A DNA stretch of 64,000 bases from [Clostridium] fimetarium (GTDB lineage Bacteria > Bacillota > Clostridia > Lachnospirales > Lachnospiraceae): the NCBI RefSeq assembly GCF_900111235.1, contig NZ_FOJI01000008.1, forward strand, positions 152,334 to 216,333. The letters are read 5' to 3'. Numbering within the stretch: position 1 is the first letter of the stretch; every line of letters begins with the position of its first letter. Of this stretch, positions 53,901-61,907 are shown in pieces. The position numbers and the translations under genes were made by a program. The notes below the pieces were generated by a model. The model did not search any database. It saw nothing but the letters and a program-made list of their open reading frames with translations, and was not told the DNA's origin.

Positions 53901-54771
53901 CATCACCTGATTCCCATATTGCACCTGACTGGCTAGGAGTAATAACATTACTTTTAATTAACGTTCTTTCAAATGCAACAAATGGAGTTTTATCGAGGGT
54001 TATAATTCTCTCTCCACTACTACTAACTGCTCCATCCGTAAAATCCACTTTTGCGTTTACCGTGAATGAATATGTAAGATTGTTATTTCCGTCTCCATCT
54101 GCTGTTCTGATTGTAACTTTAGCTGATCCACCTCCGACAATACTTAATGTTGCATTGTTGTAAGCTGAATTAACGACCTTCACTACTCCAGTATTTGAAG
54201 TTTCAATTACCGACGCATTGTCTGTATATGTATTAGTTGTAATATTAACGGTATCACCAAGTGAGTATATCTTTCCGCTAATATTTGAGTTTCCAGCATT
54301 GTCGATTAGTGTTACAATCAATGGCACTACTGAATCCAAACTTGCAGTAGAAATATTTTCTTTTTGCGTTACAATACCATTAGCATCATATACTTTTGAA
54401 TAATATGTTGCTGAAATCTTTGCTATACCAGCAAAATTAGCATGTATAACTGAAGAATTACCGTTCACAAGTTCTGAATAACCTGATTGTGCAGTTGCAT
54501 CAACAAAATTCATTATACTCTTGTCATCTGTTGTCCATTCCACATTAGCTGGAATAGGTGATTTATCATTAGGATTTGGGTTATTATCATCTGTACCTGT
54601 CATGTTAACAGATAGTGTAGCAGTATTGCCTTGAACGACTACAACATTCGTATTAACCATCGTCAGTTTGACATTTGTACTCGCACTTACATATGCAATA
54701 TAAACACCAATTAATATACAGGCCATCACTCCTCCTGCTATTATCTTCCATATTTTTCGCAATCTTCTCAT
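50983..54771 (-). CDS. Large surface protein of ~14 Ig-like (BIG2) domains
   Basis: After a basic N-terminus (MRRLRKIWKI) and one hydrophobic segment (about 11-30, a signal peptide or anchor), the 1262-residue protein is a string of bacterial Ig-like modules. About 14 can be counted; the best share the pattern VTWTSSDxxIVTVDANGLV and ATVLP. I find no SLH, LPXTG or other anchor at the C-terminus, which ends TLTCVVRVTNIK. BIG2 arrays are typical of adhesins and wall-associated proteins. ATG 54771 has AGAGGA upstream; the frame opens 33 bp earlier at 54804. Its stop touches element copy B. Confidence 0.82.
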   Translation of the reverse strand: MRRLRKIWKIIAGGVMACILIGVYIAYVSASTNVKLTMVNTNVVVVQGNTATLSVNMTGTDDNNPNPNDKSPIPANVEWTTDDKSIMNFVDATAQSGYSELVNGNSSVIHANFAGIAKISATYYSKVYDANGIVTQKENISTASLDSVVPLIVTLIDNAGNSNISGKIYSLGDTVNITTNTYTDNASVIETSNTGVVKVVNSAYNNATLSIVGGGSAKVTIRTADGDGNNNLTYSFTVNAKVDFTDGAVSSSGERIITLDKTPFVAFERTLIKSNVITPSQSGAIWESGDASILTAYGNGEVLGLYAGVTALKAGIQVTDVGGNKTFLPGSFDTITVITPFKWLNSVENMNVTDTFQLSCSGKKGELTWTTSDNKVLTVDANGLVTAVGSGTATISVARPTDINNQTNKYGETYSVSMTIQVIDSFGLSTTSKEINIGESYGLKALTTTSNAVISFKVTNEAEIGQTPPTYQVVSTTTSTDGKTLTITGVASGIVRVVATQNIKGLIKTAECLIYVRTPVGVVTLNPTSLNINRGKTDIVQVIFNPSTPFNDKVLWTSSNTDVATVKGDSKTATVTAVKGGTSTISVVTMDGLKVASCDVYVREPVTGVSLNQTTVYSEMSIGSYQLSATVLPSGDGVNRKVTWTSSDPTIVTVDANGLVKYVKPGYATIICKTEDGSFIATCNFFVSIPVKTVSLDYTDAIMSLGGKLRITAEVLPITASNRAVAWTSSNTNILVVDSNGLVQAVGTGNATILCKTLDGGVTAMCNVYVKQPVTSVVLNASETTVRKGQVFWLNATALPESADNKIVTWSSTDTKLATVDKDGKVTAVNPGIVTIIATNTDTGLTGFCVVTITQPVTGLTLNSTYQEMWVGSKYAIIPNVLPIDAQNKKVTYQSSDATIASVDENGIVTAIKGGSCIVIVTTDEVKLTATVSIDVKEYVSTISLNETNKFMNIGTALNLTATVTRDSATNKNVVWTSSDSNVVSVDANGHLYANSPGNAVVTATASDGSGVSASCVIRAVIPVTSISVEPDTIKLLVGDSQKAYATVYPEGATIKNVTWVSSNEAIATVDGDGEVFAVGVGKAKITAVSNDGNSIKASCSVYVTPIIKITSLKINSKEITMLSGKTRQLTARITPTNTTESVSWYSTDTSIVVVDDSGRITTVGPGTADIVISGGLNNVESTCIVHSMAISQSSISLEQYDTFDLAVDGAVTAISWRTANPRVATITSSGHIVARMAGTTTITATVDGKTLTCVVRVTNIK

Positions 54772-55078
54772 GTAATCCTCTTTTCTAGAGATTTTATACC
54801 ACATTTTAAATTTATCATGTGGCTAATGTATTTTTCCTACATAATATACCTGTCTTATATCATTAATATAATAATCATAATTTACTTTTCATTACAATAT
54901 AACTCTATTTTATTATCGGCAATATTTATTTATAAGTTTATAGTAAATTCACAATTATTTCAATCTAAATACACAATATTTTCTAAAAAAGTCGATAAGT
55001 TATACTAGGGGTTGTGGTATGGGTGAAAAAAGAGGTAAAACAAAAGATAAAAAGATATAAAATGAGATAGTTTATTGA
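54772..55078. other. AT-rich upstream region of the Ig-like gene
   Basis: No gene was recognised. Open frames here lack ribosome sites and translate to hydrophobic, compositionally biased sequence expected from AT-rich DNA. Confidence 0.4.
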
Positions 55079-55214
55079 GCGTAAGCAATGAGAAATACGC
55101 TTCGCGTATTTTCATCGCGGCATTCGTAATATAAAAAAAACCAGGACCGGCCAAAAGAAAGCGAGCTTTCTTTTGGCCGGTCCTGGTTTTTTCCATATTA
55201 CTCATTGCTTACGC
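55079..55214. repeat. Nested inverted repeat around the kdgK terminator
   Basis: Outer arms GCGTAAGCAATGAG (55079-55092) and its complement at 55201-55214 enclose a small AAATACGC-TTC-GCGTATTT hairpin and the 21-bp terminator stem at 55141-55186. The whole is GC-rich relative to its flanks and may be an inserted palindromic element. Confidence 0.75.
55133..55192. terminator. Very strong bidirectional terminator after kdgK
   Basis: A perfect 21-bp GC-rich stem (55141-55161 with 55166-55186, loop CGAG) is flanked by eight A and six T. It ends the uronate operon on the minus strand. Confidence 0.92.
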
Positions 55215-55233
55215 GGTCATTGCTGACGCGGAT

Positions 55234-56265
55234 TTATCTTTGTACTCGGCCTGATGCGTCGCCGCCCATGAGAGCTTCAACTTCAGATTTTGATACAAGG
55301 TTGAAATCACCAAGAATTGTGTGCTTAAGAGCTGAAGCTGCAACACCAAATTCAAGTGCTTTTCTGAAATCATCTGGATAATCTAATAAACCACAAATTG
55401 TTCCACCTGCGAATGAATCTCCACCACCAACACGGTCAACAATTCTAACATCGTATTTTGTTGAATGATAGAATTCTTTTGTTTTAGCTTGGTAGATACA
55501 AGCTGACCAGCCATTATCTGATGCTGAGTAGCTTTCACGAAGTGAACTAATAACATATTTGAAGTTGAATTTATCAACCATTTGCTCGAAGATTGATTGG
55601 TAACCAGCAAGTTCAAGTTCGCCAGTTGTTACGTCTGTGTTACCTGGTTTGAAGCCTAATACTTTTTCAGCATCTTCTTCATTACCAATACATACGTCAA
55701 CATACTGCATAAGGTTAGACATAACCTTTTGTGCTTTTTCTGATGACCATAATTTTTTACGGAAGTTAAGATCTACTGATACAGTAATTCCTTTTGCTTT
55801 CGCTACTTTAAGTGCTGCTTCTGTAACTTCTGCTGCTAAATCTGAAATAGCTGGAGTAATTCCTGTGAAATGGAACCAATCAGCGCCTTCAAATATTTTT
55901 TCAAAATCGAAATCATCAACTGTAGCTGTTGACATTGAAGAATAAGCTCTATCATAAACTACTTTAGAAGCTCTCATTGAAGCGCCAGTCTCTAAGAAAT
56001 AGATACCAAGTCTTTCGCCACCAATAGGCATATTGTCTGTCTTTACGTTCATTTTACGAAGAGCTGCAATTGCACATTCACCGATTTCGTTAGCAGGAAC
56101 TTTACATACGAATTCAGCTTCATGTCCATAATTAGCAAGTGATACAGCAACGTTAGCTTCACCACCGCCATAAACTACATCAAATTCATCTGCTTGAATA
56201 AATTTTTCGAATCCTGGAGTAGATAATCTTAACATGATCTCTCCCATTGTCACTACTTTAGCCAT
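55234..56265 (-). CDS. kdgK: 2-keto-3-deoxygluconate kinase
   Basis: KdgK phosphorylates KDG to KDPG. The 343-residue PfkB-family sequence has MAKVVTMGEIMLRLSTPG, DVVYGGGEANVAVSLANYG and the C-terminal ATP-binding catalytic RVGGGDSFAGG (Asp base). ATG 56265 follows AAAGGAGA; the frame opens 24 bp earlier. It is the last gene of the uxaB-uxaA-eda-kdgK run, and eda is its functional partner. A 25-bp hairpin lies between eda and kdgK. Confidence 0.92.
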   Translation of the reverse strand: MAKVVTMGEIMLRLSTPGFEKFIQADEFDVVYGGGEANVAVSLANYGHEAEFVCKVPANEIGECAIAALRKMNVKTDNMPIGGERLGIYFLETGASMRASKVVYDRAYSSMSTATVDDFDFEKIFEGADWFHFTGITPAISDLAAEVTEAALKVAKAKGITVSVDLNFRKKLWSSEKAQKVMSNLMQYVDVCIGNEEDAEKVLGFKPGNTDVTTGELELAGYQSIFEQMVDKFNFKYVISSLRESYSASDNGWSACIYQAKTKEFYHSTKYDVRIVDRVGGGDSFAGGTICGLLDYPDDFRKALEFGVAASALKHTILGDFNLVSKSEVEALMGGDASGRVQR

Positions 56266-56305
56266 TTTGAAATTCTCCTTTAAAATCATAATATTTTACA
56301 TACAA

Positions 56306-56330
56306 CAAAGCAGAACAGTGTTCTGCTTTG
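56306..56330 (-). promoter_or_regulatory. Intercistronic hairpin between eda and kdgK
   Basis: CAAAGCAGAAC and GTTCTGCTTTG form a perfect 11-bp stem with a 3-nt loop and no T-tract, more like an mRNA processing or stabilising hairpin than a terminator. Confidence 0.6.
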
Positions 56331-56378
56331 TAATTAACAGTTACAAATTTAAAAATCTGCATCTTTACTTTTTATAAA

Positions 56379-57023
56379 CTAAGCTCTAGCTGCTGCAACT
56401 GCTTTAACAAATTCTTGAGCTTTTGCTGTAACTGCAGCAAAATCGCCCTTACTAGCGCCCTTTGTCAAGCTACTTCCTGTACCAACTGCACAAGCTCCTG
56501 CTTTGATCCAATCAGCAACATTCGGAACATCAACTCCGCCTGAAGGCATGAACTCAGCTTGTGGAAGAGGTCCTTTGAATGAGCTAATAGCTGAAGGTCC
56601 AACCAAGTTACCTGGGAATATTTTAATCACATCACATCCAAGCTCTAATGCTTGAATAGCTTCTGTTGGTGATAATACACCTGGAAGCATAGGTATTCTA
56701 TATCTATTGCATAAAGTGATTGTTGCTGGGTTTAAGCCTGGGCTTACTACATACTGTGCTCCTGCTAAAATTACAGCTCTTGCTGTTTCAGGATCAAGAA
56801 CTGTACCAGCTCCGATAACTACATCTTTGTTACTAGCATATTTTTCGCACATAGCTTTGATAATATCAACAGCACCTGGAACTGTCATTGTAATTTCGAT
56901 GAAATTGATTCCACCAGCAATGATAGCATCGATGATTTTTTCACCTTGTTCCTTATTTTCAGCACGAACAACAGCTACTAAACACTCTTTTTTCATGTTT
57001 AAGATTACTTCTTCTTTTTTCAT
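56379..57023 (-). CDS. eda: KDPG aldolase (bifunctional KHG/KDPG aldolase)
   Basis: Eda splits 2-keto-3-deoxy-6-phosphogluconate into pyruvate and glyceraldehyde-3-phosphate by a Schiff base. The 214-residue protein shows FIEITMTVPGA (Glu), VIGAGTVLDPETARAVILAGAQYVVSPGLN and IKIFPGNLVGPS, where Lys forms the Schiff base. Start ATG 57023 has AAAAGGAGA. A promoter at 57076-57104 suggests eda-kdgK can be transcribed apart from uxaBA. Confidence 0.94.
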   Translation of the reverse strand: MKKEEVILNMKKECLVAVVRAENKEQGEKIIDAIIAGGINFIEITMTVPGAVDIIKAMCEKYASNKDVVIGAGTVLDPETARAVILAGAQYVVSPGLNPATITLCNRYRIPMLPGVLSPTEAIQALELGCDVIKIFPGNLVGPSAISSFKGPLPQAEFMPSGGVDVPNVADWIKAGACAVGTGSSLTKGASKGDFAAVTAKAQEFVKAVAAARA

Positions 57024-57075
57024 TTAAATGATCTCCTTTTATACTAGTGCAGTTTGTACTACACAATATCCTTTT

Positions 57076-57104
57076 ATTTTAATATTTAAGACAATATTTG
57101 TCAA
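57076..57104 (-). promoter_or_regulatory. Internal promoter for eda-kdgK
   Basis: On the minus strand TTGACA (57104-57099) is followed after exactly 17 bp by TAAAAT (57081-57076), about 55 bp from the eda start. Confidence 0.6.
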
Positions 57105-57146
57105 CATTCTCAGAGAAAAACATTGTATATTTCGAAGTGCAATGTG

Positions 57147-58628
57147 TTAAAGTGTTACACCTAGCTTAAATATTGCTAAATCATGGAATCCTAATTCTTC
57201 CGCTTTAACCAGTTTACCTGAAGCAACTGCTAATACATAATCAAGTAATTCTTGTGAAAGTTCATCCATACTCTTATCTTCAACCAATCGACCCGCATTG
57301 AAATCAATCCAATTGCGTTTCTTAGTAGCGATCAAAGTATTACTTGAAATCTTAACCGTTGGAACTGGTGATGCAAAAGGAGTACCACGTCCAGTTGTAA
57401 ATAACACAATATGCGCGCCTGAAGCAGCTAATGCTGTTGCAGCCACTAAATCATTGCCTGGTGCACTTAAAAGATTAAGACCTTTTGTTGCAACGATTTC
57501 ACCATATGCTAAAACACCTTTGACAAGTGAGGTTCCTGATTTTTGTATACATCCCAATGACTTATCTTCGAGCGTCGAAATTCCACCCTTTTTATTACCA
57601 GGTGAAGGATTTTCATATATCGTTTGATTATTTGCCACATAATAATTTTTAAAATCATTAATTAAATCTACTGTTTTATGAAATAATACTTCGTTTTTAC
57701 AACGATCCATAAGAATTGTCTCAGCTCCAAACATCTCAGGTACTTCTGTAAGAATTGTTGTTCCGCCTTTAGAGACAAGCATATCAGAAAACGCTCCTAC
57801 AACAGGGTTCGCAGTAATACCTGATAAACCATCAGATCCACCACATTTCATACCAACGATAAGTTCTTTTGCATTAATTTTTTCTCTTTTAAATGTCGAA
57901 GCATATTGAAATAATTGATCCATATATTCAAGTGAAACTTCCATTTCATCTTCTACATCTTGAACTTGAAGGAATTTTACTCTGTCTTCATTATACTCAC
58001 CAATATATTTTTTAAGAATTTCTATATTACTGTTTTCACAACCAAGACCAAGTACAAGTACGGCTCCAGCATTTGGATGATTAACCAAATCAGCTAAAAT
58101 TTTTCTCGTATACTCCTGATCCTCGCCCATCTGTGAACAGCCATAAGGATGAGGAAATGCAATAACATCTTCAACATTTGCAGGTTTTAAAGCTTTTGCA
58201 GTAGCTTCGATTGCTTTTGCAATTGAATTAACACATCCAACAGTTGGAATAATCCAAACTTCATTACGAACGCCAACTTTTCCATTTTCTCTTATGAAGC
58301 CATCGAAATAAGCATCTTGTGTAGAAGTTACATCTGTACCTGTTGGATGATATGAATATTCAACAACTTCTCCAAGCGCTGTTTTTAAATTATGCGTATG
58401 AATCCATCCACCTACCGAAATATCTACCTGCGCATATCCTATTCTAAAGCCATATTTTATAACAGAATCACCTTTTGCAATCGCTTTAATTGCAAATTTG
58501 TGTCCCTGAGGAATATCTTCAACAGTAGTAACAGCTATTCCTGCCACATCAATTGTTGTTCCCATTGCAATTGGTTTTAGTGCAACCGCAACATTGTCAT
58601 TCACATTAATCCTGATAAAATCTTGCAT
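57147..58628 (-). CDS. uxaA: Altronate dehydratase
   Basis: UxaA dehydrates D-altronate to 2-keto-3-deoxygluconate. The 493-residue sequence has the N-terminal SAF domain (VALKPIAMGTTI..GHKFAIKAIAKGDSVIKYG) and the long UxaA catalytic part with PTVGCVNSIAKAI, FPHPYGCSQMGEDQ, LGLGCENSNIE and GMKCGGSDGLSGITANP, the latter carrying Fe/metal-coordinating Cys. I chose ATG 58628 behind GGAGGTAAAT. It is cotranscribed with uxaB upstream, across a strong intercistronic hairpin. Confidence 0.93.
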   Translation of the reverse strand: MQDFIRINVNDNVAVALKPIAMGTTIDVAGIAVTTVEDIPQGHKFAIKAIAKGDSVIKYGFRIGYAQVDISVGGWIHTHNLKTALGEVVEYSYHPTGTDVTSTQDAYFDGFIRENGKVGVRNEVWIIPTVGCVNSIAKAIEATAKALKPANVEDVIAFPHPYGCSQMGEDQEYTRKILADLVNHPNAGAVLVLGLGCENSNIEILKKYIGEYNEDRVKFLQVQDVEDEMEVSLEYMDQLFQYASTFKREKINAKELIVGMKCGGSDGLSGITANPVVGAFSDMLVSKGGTTILTEVPEMFGAETILMDRCKNEVLFHKTVDLINDFKNYYVANNQTIYENPSPGNKKGGISTLEDKSLGCIQKSGTSLVKGVLAYGEIVATKGLNLLSAPGNDLVAATALAASGAHIVLFTTGRGTPFASPVPTVKISSNTLIATKKRNWIDFNAGRLVEDKSMDELSQELLDYVLAVASGKLVKAEELGFHDLAIFKLGVTL

Positions 58629-58675
58629 ATTTACCTCCACTAATTATTATTGTCCTTAGTTACTAATATTATTAA

Positions 58676-58720
58676 ATTTATTAGCAAAGTGGGTACATGC
58701 GCTCCACTTTGCTAATAAAT
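58676..58720 (-). promoter_or_regulatory. Intercistronic hairpin between uxaB and uxaA
   Basis: ATTTATTAGCAAAGTGG and its perfect complement form a 17-bp stem with an 11-nt loop. No long T-tract follows; it could partially terminate or stabilise mRNA. Confidence 0.6.
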
Positions 58721-58731
58721 TGAACAGTTCT

Positions 58732-60204
58732 TTATTTTACTAATTCTTCAACAACAGCTCTCATTCCTTTTGCTCTAATATCAGTGATATAAGAAGTAAC
58801 TGCATCAACTAATCCAGAAACCTTTGTAAGGTCCTGACCGAAGAATTTTTCTGTGCTTAAAAATGCCTGAGTAAATTCTTTAGGTGACTTTGAAGAGTTA
58901 GCCTTAAAGAAATCAAGAACATCTTTATCATCACGGATTGTATATTCTTCACCATTTCTATTGCCAACTAAGCTCATTTCTCCAGCTTTTTGGGATGTGT
59001 AAAAGCTCATTAATGCAGCAATTGAGAAAGTTAAATACTTAGGAAGTTTCCCGAATTTTTCTACATATCCTAAAAATGAAGGTAAACAACGTGCTTCCCA
59101 TTTTGATACTGAGTTAAGAGATATATCTAATAATTTGTGCTTGATAAATGGATTTTGGAATCTTTCACTTACAGCAGCTGCAAATTCCTTACAATCTTCT
59201 GGTGATAATGATAATGTAGGAATTACTTCATCAAATAATGTTTCTTCCATATACTTTCTAATTGTTGGATCATCCATTGACTGTTTAACAAGATCGTTGC
59301 CAGCGAGGAATGAAGCAAGTACGAAAGATGTATGTGAACCATTCAGGATTCTAACTTTTCTTTCTTTGTATGGGTGATGATCTTTTGTAAATACAACTGG
59401 AAGTCCAGCTTCATTAAATGGAAGTTCTTTCCTAAGTGCATCAAGATCTTTATCACTTTCGATAACCCATAAGCCAAAGATTTCTGCTGTAACAATCAAT
59501 TGATCTTCATAGCCAAACTCTTCACATAAAGCATCTGCTTCATCTCTTGGATATCCTGGAACAATTCTATCAACAAGTGTACTGCAAAACGAACAAGCTG
59601 ATTCAAGCCAAGCTTTGAATTCATCTCCTAATTCCCAAAGATCAACAAACTGCATAATACACTTTTTAAGGTTAATACCATTATCAGCAATCAGTTCACA
59701 AGGAATTAAGATAAGACCTTTATCCTGTGCGCCATTAAATGCTTTAAATCTATCAAATAAGATTTTTGTTAATTTACCAGGATATGTCTTAGGAGGTAAC
59801 GCATTAAAATCATCTGTTTCATCAAATACGATACCAGCTTCAGTTGTGTTAGAAACGACAAATCTGAGTGTTTCACACTTCGCATAATCTTCATACTTTT
59901 GATAATCTTCAATCGCGGCAACTGCATCTACTACTGATGTAATGATACGAGTAACTTTTTTAGGTTGTCCATTCTCAAAGCCTCTTAATTGAAGTGTATA
60001 CTGACATTCTTGCTCATGAAATCTATCAAGGTTACCAAATTGAATTGGTTTAACGATAACTACACCGCCATTAAAATCGGTTTTTTCATTGGTTACATCA
60101 AACATATAATCAACGAATGCTCTAAGAAAGTTACCTTCACCAAACTGAAGAACCTTAACTGGTCTATCAACTGCTTTTGAAATCTGTTTGTTTAATCTTT
60201 GCAT
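58732..60204 (-). CDS. uxaB: Tagaturonate reductase
   Basis: UxaB reduces D-tagaturonate to D-altronate with NADH. The 490-residue protein matches mannitol dehydrogenase-type enzymes: VLQFGEGNFLRAFVDYMFD at the NAD fold, LILIPCELIADNGINLKKCI, the catalytic KVRILNGSHTSFVLASFLAG and FKHKLLDISLNSVSKWE-like C-terminal motifs. It heads the minus-strand uronate operon, behind a promoter at 60291-60318 and the palindrome TGTAAGCGCTTACA. Confidence 0.93.
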   Translation of the reverse strand: MQRLNKQISKAVDRPVKVLQFGEGNFLRAFVDYMFDVTNEKTDFNGGVVIVKPIQFGNLDRFHEQECQYTLQLRGFENGQPKKVTRIITSVVDAVAAIEDYQKYEDYAKCETLRFVVSNTTEAGIVFDETDDFNALPPKTYPGKLTKILFDRFKAFNGAQDKGLILIPCELIADNGINLKKCIMQFVDLWELGDEFKAWLESACSFCSTLVDRIVPGYPRDEADALCEEFGYEDQLIVTAEIFGLWVIESDKDLDALRKELPFNEAGLPVVFTKDHHPYKERKVRILNGSHTSFVLASFLAGNDLVKQSMDDPTIRKYMEETLFDEVIPTLSLSPEDCKEFAAAVSERFQNPFIKHKLLDISLNSVSKWEARCLPSFLGYVEKFGKLPKYLTFSIAALMSFYTSQKAGEMSLVGNRNGEEYTIRDDKDVLDFFKANSSKSPKEFTQAFLSTEKFFGQDLTKVSGLVDAVTSYITDIRAKGMRAVVEELVK

Positions 60205-60290
60205 TATATTTCTCCTTTATTATTTGGGGGGATTATCCCTATTTTTCATAATTCATAAGCCTACAAAACATTTTAAATATACACTTAATC

Positions 60291-60318
60291 ACATTATTTG
60301 AATCATTTGTAAAGTCAA
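60291..60318 (-). promoter_or_regulatory. Candidate promoter of uxaB
   Basis: On the minus strand TTGACT (60318-60313) and TAATGT (60296-60291) are 16 bp apart, about 85 bp upstream of the uxaB start. Confidence 0.5.
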
Positions 60319-60330
60319 TTGCAAATATAT

Positions 60331-60344
60331 TGTAAGCGCTTACA
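60331..60344. promoter_or_regulatory. LacI/CcpA-type operator upstream of uxaB
   Basis: TGTAAGCGCTTACA is a perfect 14-bp palindrome with the central CG of LacI-family operators; it also fits the catabolite responsive element consensus. It lies 13 bp upstream of the uxaB -35 region. A second perfect palindrome ATTTTAACGTTAAAAT follows at 60351-60366. Confidence 0.75.
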
Positions 60345-60477
60345 TTTATTATTTTAACGTTAAAATAAAAATATGTCAATGCTAATTTTAATAATTTTTT
60401 ATTTTAAGTTTGGTATATTTCAAAAAGTTATATTGTTATATTCATTTGAGCTTTAAAACTTATTTCATAACGTAACC

Positions 60478-60739
60478 GTGAATAATAATTTATCATTATG
60501 TGTTTCGCCGCCGACCGGCTGAAAGCAGTGCTTATATTTTCCGCGAAAGCACAAGTCAAGCTGACATGCTTGCATGTCAATTTGACGACGCTCGCGAACC
60601 GAAGCAGTATGCTTCGGTTGCAAAGACTCAGATGAAAATCGAACGAAGTGAGACTTTTCATCATCTCTGAGGCTTGCAAAAAAACATACTGCTTGAAGGA
60701 AAGGCAAGGCAAAACACATAATGATAAATTATTATTCAC
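60478..60739. mobile_element. 262-bp multi-hairpin element with 28-bp terminal inverted repeats
   Basis: The end GTGAATAATAATTTATCATT.. (60478-60505) is inverted exactly at 60712-60739. Inside are GACATGC-TT-GCATGTC, AACCGAAGC-AGTAT-GCTTCGGTT and a longer AGATGAAAA..TTTTCAT stem. It is richer in G+C than the flanks, and the frames in it translate to low-credibility sequence. No clear target duplication is seen. It resembles a non-autonomous transposable element or structured RNA, sitting between the two uronate promoters. Confidence 0.75.
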
Positions 60740-60800
60740 TCGATACCTCCCCATAAATTTTATACTCCAATCAATTTTTAAATATTTTTTGGATTTACCC

Positions 60801-60829
60801 TTGTTTTTATGTTTTTGCCATTGTATAAT
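60801..60829 (+). promoter_or_regulatory. Promoter of the LacI-family gene
   Basis: TTGTTT (60801-60806) and TATAAT (60824-60829) are separated by 17 bp. Confidence 0.65.
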
Positions 60830-60842
60830 CAAATTATCGACA

Positions 60843-60856
60843 TGTAAGTACTTACA
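60843..60856. promoter_or_regulatory. LacI-family operator (autoregulatory)
   Basis: TGTAAGTACTTACA is a perfect palindrome differing from the uxaB-side site (TGTAAGCGCTTACA) only at its central two bases. It lies 14 bp downstream of the -10 box, over the expected start of transcription, and 24 bp before the regulator's start codon. Confidence 0.78.
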
Positions 60857-60879
60857 TTATTAAGGATTGGGGAATTTCA

Positions 60880-61887
60880 ATGAACATATATGACGTTTCG
60901 GAAAAAGCCGGCGTTTCAATTGCTACTGTATCAAGAGTTATTAACGGCAACTCCAATGTAAGTGAAAAAACAAAGCTGCGTGTTCTTTCTGTTATGGAAG
61001 AACTAGGATACACGCCAAATGTATTTGCGAGAGGATTAGGTCTTAATACAATGAAAACCATTGGAATTATGTGCACTGATTCATCTGATATTTATCTTGC
61101 AAATGCAGTATATTTTCTCGAGCGTGAGCTTAGATTCAACGCCTACGATTCCATTTTATGTTGTACTGGTACCAGTTTAGAAAATAAGATGCAATATCTT
61201 AACCTATTACTTTCTAAGCGTGTTGACGGAATTATTTTGGTTGGTTCTAAATTTTTAAGTAGCGACCCAGATACTTCTGATAATGATTATATATTAAAGG
61301 CAGCAAAGCAATTACCAATTATGCTAGTAAATGGTCAACTTTCTGGAGATAATATATTTTGTACTCTGTGTGATGATAAATCTGCCGTTTATTCTGTTAC
61401 AGATGATCTTATCAAAAGTGGACGAAAAAATATCGTTTATTTATATACGAGTACCTCCTATAGCGGAAAAGATAAATTATCTGGGTACAAAAAAGCATTG
61501 GAAGACAATCATTTAGAGGTTAATCCTGATTGTTTTCATATGTGCACAAAAAGCATTGTAAGAGCGAAGGAATATTTAAATGAACTATACTTAAATAATA
61601 TTTCATTTGATGCTGTTGTTACTTCAGATGACTCTCTTGCTGTAGGTGCCGTCAAATTTGCATTTGAGCATAGCCTAAATATACCGAGCGATTTAAGTAT
61701 TGTCGGTTATAATAATTCTGTGCTTGCAAACTGTACTGAACCAGAGCTTACGTCTATTGATAGCAAAGTGGAAACACTCTGCGTAACTGCTGTCGAATCT
61801 TTAATGAAAGTTTTTAGCGGTGGTAAAGTTCCAGAGCGAACTGTTATATCTGCCGATTTAATAAAACGAAACACAACTAATTTTTAA
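60880..61887 (+). CDS. LacI family transcriptional regulator (uronate regulon)
   Basis: The N-terminal helix-turn-helix and hinge are unmistakable: MNIYDVSEKAGVSIATVSRV, NGNSNVSEKTKLRVLSVMEELGYTPN. The 335-residue length and the periplasmic-binding-like core (MLVNGQLSGDNIFCTLCDDKSA, DAVVTSDDSLAVGAVKFA) are standard. It is transcribed with uxaC and divergently from uxaB, so it likely responds to a galacturonate-derived ligand and binds the two TGTAAG..CTTACA palindromes. Confidence 0.93.
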   Translation: MNIYDVSEKAGVSIATVSRVINGNSNVSEKTKLRVLSVMEELGYTPNVFARGLGLNTMKTIGIMCTDSSDIYLANAVYFLERELRFNAYDSILCCTGTSLENKMQYLNLLLSKRVDGIILVGSKFLSSDPDTSDNDYILKAAKQLPIMLVNGQLSGDNIFCTLCDDKSAVYSVTDDLIKSGRKNIVYLYTSTSYSGKDKLSGYKKALEDNHLEVNPDCFHMCTKSIVRAKEYLNELYLNNISFDAVVTSDDSLAVGAVKFAFEHSLNIPSDLSIVGYNNSVLANCTEPELTSIDSKVETLCVTAVESLMKVFSGGKVPERTVISADLIKRNTTNF

Positions 61888-61907
61888 CTCATAGGAGGAA
61901 TTTAAAC

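Noticed and set aside
54817..55008. 63-codon plus-strand frame upstream of the Ig-like gene
   Set aside because: Very AT-rich, Ile/Tyr-biased translation, no ribosome site.
60428..60863. Several open frames within the 262-bp element
   Set aside because: They arise from hairpin arms, overlap on both strands, and have no ribosome sites or family resemblance.
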